Source: Ruminococcus sp. UBA1780
Lineage (GTDB): Bacteria > Bacillota > Clostridia > Oscillospirales > Ruminococcaceae
Direction: 5' to 3'
DNA length: 7,120 bases
NCBI GenBank assembly: GCA_002315235.1
Contig: DCGK01000109.1
Location: 1 to 7,120 of the forward strand
The notes beneath the pieces are model-generated. The model was not told the origin of the DNA. It saw only the letters and a program-made list of their open reading frames with translations, and made no database searches. A program made the position numbers and the translations under genes. Below are positions 1-6,342 of this stretch, piece by piece (the stretch's first letter is position 1; every line of letters begins with the position of its first letter).

Positions 1-19
1 AATCTCCTACTGAACGAAA

Positions 20-57
20 GCAATTCTTCGAATTGCCTCTGCTTGTTAAAAGCAGAG
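20..57. repeat. Two adjacent small hairpins, unassigned
   Basis: Two perfect inverted repeats sit side by side: a 7-bp stem at 20-26/30-36 with a 3-nt loop, and a 7-bp stem at 37-43/51-57 with a 7-nt loop. I cannot assign them to a known RNA. They may be the 3' part of a structured element or of a gene lying left of the window, or a dispersed intergenic palindromic repeat. A plus-strand reading frame through them is open from the left edge to a TGA at 61-63, so the tail of an upstream gene is not excluded. The dense short-loop pairing argues mildly against coding. Confidence 0.4.
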
Positions 58-70
58 CTTTGAACAGCAA

Positions 71-110
71 AAAGGATATCTCCCGCCTCTGTGGGCGGGG
101 GATATCCTTT
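71..110. terminator. Strong, probably bidirectional rho-independent terminator
   Basis: A near-perfect 17-bp stem pairs 71-87 with 94-110 (one G-T pair at 81/100) around a short loop, with a GC-rich upper half. On the plus strand it is followed by a T-rich run (TTTTATTCTTTTC). On the minus strand the 3' side reads as a run of five T. The minus-strand EAL gene stops 17 nt upstream of the stem, so this is its terminator. It may also end transcription entering from the left of the window. Confidence 0.9.
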
Positions 111-127
111 TATTCTTTTCTTAAGCA

Positions 128-2041
128 TCAGGAATAATGCGGGTTCTGAAGACGCTTTTCAAATTCATCATGAGGGAGCGGCTTGTCAAAGTAGTATCCC
201 TGTACCACGCTGCAGTCTGCATTTCTGAGGAAGCTGAGCTGTGATTCATTTTCTATACCTTCGCAGATTACTGTTCTGTCCAGGTCATTAATCATTCTGA
301 TTACATTTTCAAGCATTTTTTCCTGATGGCTGTCATCGCCTTCCTTTTTATCAAGAAAGCTCTTGTCGATTTTAACCACGTCAACACTGATATCCTTAAG
401 CATTGAAAGCGAAGAATATCCTGTTCCGAAATCATCTATTGACGTGTGAATCTTTGCCTGGTTCATTTTTCTGACAAATGAAGTAAGCGCGTCATAGTTT
501 GCATATCCGGACGATTCGGTAAGTTCGATTTCAAGGAGCTCAGGAGCTATGCCGTACTTGTTTGTTATCGTAAGTACCGAGTCGGCAAAGTTTGGATTTG
601 CAAGATGCAGCTTTGAGAAGTTGGATGAGATTGTTACCGGTTTGATTTTTTTGTCTTCCCATGCACAGATGTGTCTGCAGACGGTTTCAAAAACGTAAAA
701 ATCAAGCTCAGTTACAAGACCTTCAGCTTCAAGTGCGGGAATAAATTCATTCGGAGGAATAACCTCATCACCCTTTATCCATCTTACCAGAGCTTCGGCT
801 CCGCAGAGCTCATTGGTTGAAATATTAACCTTAGGCTGATAGTAAACCTGAAATTCCCCTGAAGAAAGTGCATTTCTGAATTCTGCTATTATCTTGTTGT
901 CTGAAACCAGTGAGTCGAGCATGCTGCTTTCAAACCTTGTGATGTAGTTGCTGTTGTCTGAACGTGAGTGCTTGAGTGCCACTGAGGAGTAGTTTACCGA
1001 ATCCTGCATGGTGTCTTTTTCGGTTATATCATATATACCGCATCTTAACGGAACCTGAATAGTTTTTTCCACATTGTATGCGCTCATGTCAATCCATGTT
1101 TCCGACATTTTTTCGATAAGGTCCTCTTCACGGCCTTTTCTGATAAGAATAATGAAATTGTCACTGCCGGTTCTTGCACAGTATTCATCCCTGCCGAGAT
1201 ATCCTGACAGAATATTTGCATAAAGAACCAGAAAAACATCGCCGAGACTTGTGCCTATTTCCGAGTTAATGTACTTGAAGTTTCTGATATTGAGCTGTAT
1301 TACGGAATATTCGTGCAGTACTTTCTTTTTGTGAAGTCTGTCTCCCTGCTCAACGAGACTGTCGTAGTTCATAACGCCTGTCAGCATGTCACGCTTTGAT
1401 ATATCAGCCCAGAATCCGAATATCAAACCAAGACAGATACACAGAAACAGAGCTATAAGGCATATGATATGCAGTCTGATAATTTCCATGTCATGGTCAA
1501 TGCTGTCTGTGAAGGTATCAACTCCGACAATTCCGGCAACGCTGCCGTCAGAGGCATATACAGGAGCGTAAGCGCTTATGTACTTGTTCCACTCATCGGA
1601 GCTTACAGTTTTGTCGGCAGTAACACTTCCGTTCAGTGCCATCCGGATTTCGTCGAGCATTTTATAGGCTGTTCCGTACGGAGCGTGACTGTCATAATCA
1701 GCATCGACCACAAAAACCAGATTATCACCCTGCATCTTCATTGTATAAATATAATCGACGCAGTTTGTTTTTTCATATTTACGGAGTGTATCCAGAATCA
1801 CAGCGTATTCAGGATCACTTTCCGAATCTATGCTGTTCATGGTATCGCCGTCTATGTCACCTGCGGCAATCACCGCTATATCCTTAAGGTTTTCCTTTAC
1901 CTGTTCGGTAATATCATAGCTGATTGTTTTGCAGATAAATATCCCCATTATTGAAAAAGAAATCAGTGCAGTAATAAGAATATTTACAGTGACTCTGCTT
2001 TTAAGCCGGCTTCTTTTGTCCGTTTGCTTCTTAGCGGTCAT
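128..2041 (-). CDS. Membrane Cache-GGDEF(degenerate)-EAL cyclic di-GMP phosphodiesterase
   Basis: This 637-residue protein should hydrolyse cyclic di-GMP to pGpG at the inner face of the membrane. Membrane segments lie at about 17-40 and 187-211. Between them is a ~145-residue outside sensor ending in the Cache-like stretch YAPVYASDGSVAGIVGVD (159-175). The GGDEF domain (about 217-370) is degenerate: the signature is GSDNF (292-296), the metal-binding aspartates of the usual DxD strand are N251 and R253, and there is no RxxD inhibitory site. It is probably inactive as a cyclase and may bind GTP as a regulator. The EAL domain (about 382-630) keeps the catalytic set: E416 of EAL, N474, E506 and E509, D536-D537 in the DDFGTGYSS loop, K557, E594 and Q614. 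The start is supported by AGGGAAG (2051-2057, read on the minus strand) 9 nt upstream. It is transcribed alone, divergently from the sigma operon. Activity is inferred from intact residues; the ligand is unknown. Confidence 0.93.
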   Translation of the reverse strand: MTAKKQTDKRSRLKSRVTVNILITALISFSIMGIFICKTISYDITEQVKENLKDIAVIAAGDIDGDTMNSIDSESDPEYAVILDTLRKYEKTNCVDYIYTMKMQGDNLVFVVDADYDSHAPYGTAYKMLDEIRMALNGSVTADKTVSSDEWNKYISAYAPVYASDGSVAGIVGVDTFTDSIDHDMEIIRLHIICLIALFLCICLGLIFGFWADISKRDMLTGVMNYDSLVEQGDRLHKKKVLHEYSVIQLNIRNFKYINSEIGTSLGDVFLVLYANILSGYLGRDEYCARTGSDNFIILIRKGREEDLIEKMSETWIDMSAYNVEKTIQVPLRCGIYDITEKDTMQDSVNYSSVALKHSRSDNSNYITRFESSMLDSLVSDNKIIAEFRNALSSGEFQVYYQPKVNISTNELCGAEALVRWIKGDEVIPPNEFIPALEAEGLVTELDFYVFETVCRHICAWEDKKIKPVTISSNFSKLHLANPNFADSVLTITNKYGIAPELLEIELTESSGYANYDALTSFVRKMNQAKIHTSIDDFGTGYSSLSMLKDISVDVVKIDKSFLDKKEGDDSHQEKMLENVIRMINDLDRTVICEGIENESQLSFLRNADCSVVQGYYFDKPLPHDEFEKRLQNPHYS

Positions 2042-2086
2042 TGGTTATCACTTCCCTGTTGTTTGTTTCATAATCCCTTACATCTG

Positions 2087-2125
2087 GTATGACCTGAAAC
2101 CGGAATCAGTCCGTAAAAGTCATAC
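2087..2125 (-). promoter_or_regulatory. Stem-loop in the leader of the EAL gene
   Basis: GTATGAC (2087-2093) and GTCATAC (2119-2125) form a 7-bp stem. Inside the 25-nt loop a 4-bp stem (2101-2104 with 2110-2113) is possible. In the EAL mRNA this would fold just after the predicted start of transcription. It lacks the conserved core of the cyclic di-GMP riboswitches I know, so no riboswitch is called. The repeat also overlaps an ECF-type promoter-like element on the other strand, which may be its true meaning. Confidence 0.35.
2095..2123 (+). promoter_or_regulatory. Possible second ECF-type promoter element
   Basis: TGAAAC (2095-2100), 17 bp, then AGTCAT (2118-2123). The layout matches the better element before the sigma gene (TCAAAC-N17-CGTCAT), and both continue as GTCATAC. 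It lies in the EAL leader and points toward the sigma operon, so its polymerase footprint would overlap the EAL promoter. A chance match is quite possible. Confidence 0.3.
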
Positions 2126-2137
2126 TAACACAGTCTT

Positions 2138-2166
2138 ATTATAACATTGTTTGGTTAAAAAGTAAA
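2138..2166 (-). promoter_or_regulatory. Housekeeping (sigma-A type) promoter of the EAL gene
   Basis: Read on the minus strand, a perfect extended -10, TGTTATAAT (2138-2146), lies 17 bp downstream of a -35 TTTACT (2161-2166, 4 of 6 to TTGACA). Transcription should start near 2131, leaving a leader of about 90 nt before the ATG. Confidence 0.75.
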
Positions 2167-2328
2167 TAAAACAACGGGGAATTTATATAATTTTATATAA
2201 TTTTACATATTTTATAGTATTGCTTTGTACTAGTTATATATAGGGGAAAATTATTACCGGAGTATTTCGGTATTTTGCAAAAAATCCATCCTGATAAATT
2301 ATGCATTTATACAAAGATGATTTCACGT

Positions 2329-2357
2329 TCAAACATTTACCTGAGTCTGGACGTCAT
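2329..2357 (+). promoter_or_regulatory. Candidate ECF-type promoter of the sigma operon
   Basis: TCAAAC (2329-2334), a 17-bp spacer starting ATTT, and CGTCAT (2352-2357). This closely resembles promoters of the Bacillus SigW/SigM/SigX type (TGAAAC or TGCAAC, often followed by TTT, about 16-17 bp, then CGTA or CGTC). It sits 33 bp before the sigma gene start, giving a leader of about 26 nt. The natural reading is self-activation by the sigma factor encoded just downstream. This is pattern matching only. Confidence 0.55.
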
Positions 2358-2362
2358 ACCTG

Positions 2363-2374
2363 TGAAAGCTTTCA
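2363..2374. repeat. Perfect 12-bp palindrome at the predicted sigma-operon start
   Basis: TGAAAGCTTTCA is a perfect palindrome placed where transcription from the ECF-type promoter should begin, just before the GGAG ribosome site (2379-2382). It could be an operator or simply chance in AT-rich DNA. Confidence 0.35.
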
Positions 2375-2389
2375 AAACGGAGTAAAACC

Positions 2390-2908
2390 ATGGAAAATGA
2401 AAACCTTAAAAATCTGATTATCAGAATACGGAACGGTGACAGAGATGCGCTTTCAGAGCTTTATTCGGCGATGAAAACCCGTGTCTACGCACTTGCACTT
2501 GTGTATACAAAATCAGACAGTGATGCCTGTGATGTAATGCAGAACGTATTTATGACAGTCTGGAACAGGGCGGGAACGTTCAGGGGCGGAAATCCGTCCT
2601 CATGGATACTGAAAATCACAAGGAACGCAGCTCTTGACTGCATTCGCATGCGAAGACACAGAGCTGAGCTGTCCGACGAAATTTATGCACCGGACTGTTT
2701 CGAAAGAATTTCAGACAGTGAAACAGTACGGAATCTCCTTTCACATCTGAAGGAGGATGAACGTGAAACTGTTCTTCTGCATTCATACGGTTACTCCCAT
2801 GCTGAGATAGCTTCCATTACCGGCAGACCCCAGGCTACTGTCAGATGGAAGTACAGTAATGCAGTTAAAAAACTCAGAAAACTTTACGGTGGTGAAGACA
2901 ATGAATGA
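2390..2908 (+). CDS. ECF-type RNA polymerase sigma factor
   Basis: This 172-residue protein has the two-domain layout and size of group 4 (ECF) sigma factors, which direct RNA polymerase to a small regulon when released by an anti-sigma factor. Region 2 spans about 19-90: the DACDVMQNVFMTVWNRAGTF stretch (45-64) is the core-binding part, and SSWILKITRNAALDCIRMRR (70-89) is the -10 recognition part with the usual NxxxDxxR. Region 4 spans about 112-166: DERETVLLHSYGYSHAEIA and then RPQATVRWKYSNAVKKLRK form the helix-turn-helix that reads the -35. No region 3 or extra C-terminal domain is present. The start is supported by GGAG (2379-2382) 7 nt upstream. Its end overlaps the next gene by 8 nt (ATGAATGA), so the two are probably translationally coupled, as is usual for a sigma and its anti-sigma. 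Target promoters beyond its own are unknown. Confidence 0.95.
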   Translation: MENENLKNLIIRIRNGDRDALSELYSAMKTRVYALALVYTKSDSDACDVMQNVFMTVWNRAGTFRGGNPSSWILKITRNAALDCIRMRRHRAELSDEIYAPDCFERISDSETVRNLLSHLKEDERETVLLHSYGYSHAEIASITGRPQATVRWKYSNAVKKLRKLYGGEDNE

Positions 2909-3806
2909 AAAAGATATTCTGAATGAAATATACGGAAGCTTTGAAAATGCGGGGAAAAATCTTTCGGATGAGTTTATTGTAAATATTACTGACGGAAATA
3001 CGGAGGAAAGAGTATTTGTTGTACACGCTGAAACACGTAAATACATTCCGTTACTTTCTGCCTGTGCCGCTGTCGCACTTACAGCCGGTCTTGCAGCGTT
3101 TATAATCAGTGTTTCCGGCAGAAATAAAATTAACAGTGAAATGCAGAACAGGAATGAGGCAGATAACTTTATTACTGCGGCAGTTACGGAAACGGTTACG
3201 GAGACAGCTTCAGTAACCGTATGCAGTACACATGAAATCAGTTTATCTGCAGCCATGTCACTGGTGACATCTGCAGAATTATCAGGAGAGCCGGCGGTTA
3301 CTTCAGACAGAGAAGTGATGAAAAAAGAAATGGTTACAGAAACAGAAGAGTATGATACTGAAGTAACCGCAGTTCCGGCTCAGAATAAAACACAGGAAAC
3401 GGAAGGAAATGATAATCCGGTTTCCGTAAATGAAGTTACGGCAGCGGCTTCGGAATCAGAAATCCGGTCTGAGGAAGTACCGGAAACCGCAGCTTCTGAA
3501 ACTGCATCTGAGTCCGCTTCATCCGAAGCGGTAACAGGCGGCCCGGAACTTCCGGAGTTTCGGGGAGCAAGGCTGGTTGTAAGTCCTTCGTGGAAGGAAA
3601 ACACGTACGGTGTTACGCCGGTACTTGTATACGAAGGAAAAGACTATGTTTACACAATTGAAAATCCGGACAGATATCTTGTGGAATTAAGCTACGGGGA
3701 TGTTACGGAGAGTTTTACACTGGTAAGAATACTTAATCTCAGGATAGTAACTATAGATGAACTCATAGAGGCGGGACTTCCGTACATTGAGAGGACAGCA
3801 AGATAA
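2901..3806 (+). CDS. Single-pass membrane protein, probable anti-sigma factor
   Basis: I recognise no named family over the 301 residues, so the role is inferred from position and topology. A charged cytoplasmic N-terminus of about 47 residues, a membrane helix at about 48-71, a long low-complexity Ser/Thr/Glu/Ala-rich stretch (about 90-215) and a compact C-terminal domain (about 216-301) suggest an inside-out signalling protein: the short inner part holds the sigma factor and the outer domain senses something. No zinc HxxxCxxC motif is present, so it is not a classical zinc anti-sigma; the plan recalls RsgI-like proteins without clear similarity. I chose ATG 2901 over the upstream in-frame ATG at 2859, because 2901 gives the typical 8-nt overlap with the sigma gene and has a GGTGGTGA ribosome site (2888-2895). 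The earlier start would lie deep within the sigma region 4 codons. The stop is 17 nt before the dockerin gene. Confidence 0.75.
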   Translation: MNEKDILNEIYGSFENAGKNLSDEFIVNITDGNTEERVFVVHAETRKYIPLLSACAAVALTAGLAAFIISVSGRNKINSEMQNRNEADNFITAAVTETVTETASVTVCSTHEISLSAAMSLVTSAELSGEPAVTSDREVMKKEMVTETEEYDTEVTAVPAQNKTQETEGNDNPVSVNEVTAAASESEIRSEEVPETAASETASESASSEAVTGGPELPEFRGARLVVSPSWKENTYGVTPVLVYEGKDYVYTIENPDRYLVELSYGDVTESFTLVRILNLRIVTIDELIEAGLPYIERTAR

Positions 3807-3815
3807 AAGGGAGGA
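3807..3815 (+). promoter_or_regulatory. Strong ribosome binding site of the dockerin gene
   Basis: AAGGGAGGA lies 8 nt before ATG 3824 and directly after the stop of the anti-sigma gene. It is far stronger than the site of the anti-sigma gene, which fits the secreted third product being made in larger amount from the same mRNA. Confidence 0.8.
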
Positions 3816-3823
3816 ATGAATAT

Positions 3824-6184
3824 ATGAAAAAATCACTCAGACTTACATCAGCACTGACAGCGCTGCTTATGACGGCGTCACTTTCAGCAAATCCGGCCTT
3901 TGCTGAAGCAGTTTCCAAAGTAACCATTATACCGGTACCGGCAGAGATATCTGAGAATCCGTCAGCTGCATCCTCAGCTTCGGAAGGAAAAACTGATGAT
4001 ACTGAAAAGACGGAGAAAAGCAAGGCTCAGCAGCTTATTGAGCAGCTTGAGAACTATCCTGACCACAGCAGATACGTCAGGTTCAATGACTACGGATTTT
4101 TCAGTGATTTCAGTTTTAACTTTCAGAAGCTGAAAAAAGGAATGACTCAGTCTGTAAAAAAAGAACTTTCAGAAGGACGGTATGCGTCTCTTTACAGAAA
4201 GGCAGATCACAGCATCTGGATTATACTTACAGATCTGTATGATGAAAACGGAAAATGCATTACCTTTGATATTATGTGTAATACGGAAAGACTTTATTAT
4301 TTCTCCGATATTGCCCTGACTGCCAGAACTGATTATGATTTTGACAAGGTTACAGAATTTCTTGCAGAGGAAGGCACTGCTGTCCGGGTTTCAAGAACAG
4401 TTCTTCCGGAGGCACATTATTTTGTCGGCCGTGAAGACACTCCTGTGTATCAGGACTATTATACAGTTGAGCTTCCGGAGGGTCATGATACTGATGAATA
4501 TTTCAGACTGGCTGCTCTTGTGAAGGAGAAGTTCGGATATGTTCCTTCAAACCGTAACCTGGCACAGTATGAATACAGCTTTAAGACTCCGCAGCATATT
4601 TCAGCTGACTATACCACACCGAAGCGGAATGAACCGTTATCTGATGAGAAGCCGGATACCGATACGGACGATGTAATGTACGGCGATCTTAACGGTGACC
4701 GCAGTGCTGATATGACTGACATGTCGATTATTTCGCTTCATCTTATAGGAGATGCGAAAATCACCGAGAGGAAGATGATTGAAGCTGCCGATGTTCAGTA
4801 TGACAATGAGATAAATCTCGGTGATCTGGCATTTTTTAAACAGTATCTGACGAAACAGGTTGATTCAATCGGAAAATACGCCGGATTTACCGATATTACA
4901 GACAAATGTTCATTTTTTGAATGCGGTGCTGATCTTTCAAAAAATATATACAGTGAAAAAACTCTGCTGATTTCCGGTATGGATGAATTTGAAAAATATT
5001 TCGGCGATTCCAAAGAAAAAGATAAAATAGCTGAAAGTATAAATGTATCAGAGGAATTTTTCAGAAACAGCAGGCTTGCAGTGATGCTTGAAAACGAATC
5101 ATTTAACGGTGTAAACTACACCCTGACATCAGTAAAGACAGATCCGGAAGGAAATGTGCATCTGTACTATGACCGTTTCTGGCCTGATGCTACAACAGCA
5201 CTTGGAGGTCAGGTGCACTGGTTCACAGTTGTTCCGGGCAATCCTGGTAAAGGAAAAACTGAGGTTCACTTCAGTGACACCTATGCTGTGACAGATCTCA
5301 GATATTCCTCTACCATCATAAACACCAGAAATGTAAAGGTAACAGGTGAATATCCTGAAACATCAGGAGTCATGACTTCAATGGATGACTACCGTGAATT
5401 CACAGGACGCGGAATCAGTCCTGAAGGTCTGACTGCAAGGTTTGATATAAATGATGATTTCTTCAGGAAATACATGATTGTTTACTGTACAAAGCAGGAA
5501 ACAGTCGCAGGGGCTGCTGATACAGTTTCGGATATTAAGCTTGACTACAAAAACAGGCTTCATATGGATATATCACAGTATATCCCTGATGATGAATACT
5601 ACGGGGAAGAAGATGATGATACAGCTGAAAATGAAATATCCCGCTGGTTCCTTGCTGCGGTTGTTCCGCTTGAAAAAGCTGAAAGAGCACTGACTGATTC
5701 CGTTGATATCAGTGTTTCTGAAAACAGCGGATATACATTGGGGACAGCGGATATAGGAAAATCGGAACTTTTCTGTGCCCGTACGGATTTCCCTGCAGAT
5801 CCGGAGGCTGAAGGTACAGTTATTGTTACATCTGCTGCACAGTTTGAAAAGATTAACAGTTCACACTCAGGAAAGTACAGTCATATAAAGGACGAACTGC
5901 TTTCAGCGGATTTCTTCAGGAATAATATACTCGTTCTCGCAACTGTAAACAGCAGTGATGCAAATGAACAGTTCTGTCCTGCCGGTATCAGACTCAACGG
6001 CAGAACAAAGATTAAATTAAATGCAGGAAAATTTGTCAACAGGGTAAACCCTGAAAAGGGAGAAGGTTCTGAGTGGCATCTTGCAGCTGTTGTTTCAAGG
6101 GATGCCATCGGACTTGACGCTGATGACTATACTGCTGAAACAGAGTACGTTCTTAAGGAAGCATTACTCGGAAGATATGAGTAA
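3824..6184 (+). CDS. Secreted dockerin protein with three unassigned repeat modules
   Basis: The 786-residue product begins with a signal peptide (MKKSLRL, a hydrophobic core, cleavage probably after AFA at 25-27). A polar linker (about 40-65) leads to an unassigned region (about 66-260), rich in Tyr and Phe and without a catalytic motif that I recognise. An acidic linker precedes a type I dockerin (285-346). The C-terminal 430 residues carry three diverged copies of one module (about 354-486, 512-632, 645-780), each with a T/S-x3-F/Y start, an FFR motif and an Arg/Glu/His-Trp-Phe/His strand. No glycoside hydrolase, carbohydrate-binding or peptidase signature was seen. The dockerin should fix it to a cohesin scaffold on the cell surface. 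It is the last gene of the sigma operon, so it may be a target, a sensor partner or an effector of that sigma. No transmembrane anchor or LPxTG signal is present. Dockerin and secretion calls are firm; function is unknown. Confidence 0.9.
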   Translation: MKKSLRLTSALTALLMTASLSANPAFAEAVSKVTIIPVPAEISENPSAASSASEGKTDDTEKTEKSKAQQLIEQLENYPDHSRYVRFNDYGFFSDFSFNFQKLKKGMTQSVKKELSEGRYASLYRKADHSIWIILTDLYDENGKCITFDIMCNTERLYYFSDIALTARTDYDFDKVTEFLAEEGTAVRVSRTVLPEAHYFVGREDTPVYQDYYTVELPEGHDTDEYFRLAALVKEKFGYVPSNRNLAQYEYSFKTPQHISADYTTPKRNEPLSDEKPDTDTDDVMYGDLNGDRSADMTDMSIISLHLIGDAKITERKMIEAADVQYDNEINLGDLAFFKQYLTKQVDSIGKYAGFTDITDKCSFFECGADLSKNIYSEKTLLISGMDEFEKYFGDSKEKDKIAESINVSEEFFRNSRLAVMLENESFNGVNYTLTSVKTDPEGNVHLYYDRFWPDATTALGGQVHWFTVVPGNPGKGKTEVHFSDTYAVTDLRYSSTIINTRNVKVTGEYPETSGVMTSMDDYREFTGRGISPEGLTARFDINDDFFRKYMIVYCTKQETVAGAADTVSDIKLDYKNRLHMDISQYIPDDEYYGEEDDDTAENEISRWFLAAVVPLEKAERALTDSVDISVSENSGYTLGTADIGKSELFCARTDFPADPEAEGTVIVTSAAQFEKINSSHSGKYSHIKDELLSADFFRNNILVLATVNSSDANEQFCPAGIRLNGRTKIKLNAGKFVNRVNPEKGEGSEWHLAAVVSRDAIGLDADDYTAETEYVLKEALLGRYE
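4676..4861 (+). other. Type I dockerin domain (internal, residues 285-346)
   Basis: Two EF-hand-like calcium loops in the duplicated dockerin layout are seen. Loop 1 has D288, N290, D292, D296 and D299; loop 2 has D323, Q325, D327, N331 and D334; each is followed by a helix (SIISLHLIGD and LAFFKQYLTK). All calcium positions carry suitable side chains. The residues at loop positions 10-11, usually the cohesin-recognition pair, differ between halves (Met-Thr and Leu-Gly), so the two binding faces may not be equivalent. Dockerins are commonly C-terminal; here the domain lies mid-protein. Confidence 0.92.
4883..6163 (+). repeat. Three tandem copies of a ~130-residue protein module
   Basis: The same ordered landmarks recur three times. 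Copy 1: ISGMDEFEKY (383), FFRNSRLAVML (412), VHWFTVVP (464). Copy 2: MTSMDDYREF (517), FFRKYMIVYCT (546), SRWFLAAVVP (606). Copy 3: VTSAAQFEKI (668), FFRNNILVLAT (697), SEWHLAAVVS (749). The FFR-to-Trp distance is 54, 62 and 54 residues. Between them is a variable beta-strand pair (for example LTSVKTDPEGNVHLYYDR in copy 1). The copies are old duplications, too diverged to see at the DNA level. The pattern suggests a small all-beta surface domain; I recall distant resemblance to PrcB-like C-terminal domains but cannot confirm it. Confidence 0.75.
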
Positions 6185-6251
6185 ATGATTTTACGAAATT
6201 TTCTTTTATGTCCATTGTGTAAATGATGCGGCACACGAATCCATATCAGCA

Positions 6252-6295
6252 ACTGAAGGCCTCTGCAGATGTGACAGTCTGCAGGGGCCTTCAGT
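6252..6295. terminator. Long stem-loop after the dockerin gene, likely terminator
   Basis: An 18-bp stem (6252-6269 with 6278-6295, one G-T pair) encloses an 8-nt loop, 67 nt after the stop codon of the operon. Neither strand has a proper T-run right after the stem; the plus strand continues GTGTAAAATAC. It may therefore be a weak or factor-assisted terminator, or an mRNA 3'-end stabiliser. It is the only candidate transcription end for the operon. Confidence 0.6.
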
Positions 6296-6342
6296 GTAAA
6301 ATACTGAACGGTGTTTTTGTGCATTTTTTCAGGTTTTAAGGG

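Larger units (their letters stand above)
2042..2389. other. Divergent regulatory spacer (348 bp)
   Basis: No gene is seen in this spacer between the EAL gene and the sigma operon. From the left it holds the EAL ribosome site and leader, the EAL promoter (2138-2166), and a very AT-rich block at 2181-2220 built of about four diverged 10-base units of the TTTTATATAA kind, in phase with the helical turn and probably curved. A small TACCG/CGGTA hairpin follows (2255-2272), then the ECF-type promoter and a palindrome before the sigma gene. I found no convincing sigma-A promoter for the sigma operon. Confidence 0.6.

Noticed and set aside
3..137. Plus-strand frame open through the terminator at the left edge
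   Set aside because: It reads through a 17-bp terminator stem and past the end of the EAL gene, and shows no protein-like conservation that I can recognise.
1469..1954. 161-codon plus-strand open frame inside the EAL gene
   Set aside because: It is antisense to a clear membrane/Cache coding region, has no ribosome site of note and encodes no recognisable domain; a shadow frame.
2042..2131. Cyclic di-GMP riboswitch in the EAL leader
   Set aside because: The leader is about 90 nt with one modest hairpin and lacks the conserved core sequence of the class I or II riboswitches.
2859..2900. Earlier in-frame ATG for the anti-sigma gene
   Set aside because: It would place 14 extra codons inside the sigma factor region 4 coding sequence without a suitable ribosome site; ATG 2901 gives the typical short overlap.
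2783..3256. Minus-strand 157-codon frame across the sigma/anti-sigma junction
   Set aside because: It lies opposite two well-supported genes, and its composition reflects the complement of the Thr/Glu-rich codons.
3824..6184. Calling the dockerin protein a cellulosomal glycoside hydrolase
   Set aside because: No catalytic or carbohydrate-binding signature is seen; the dockerin alone does not give an enzyme function.
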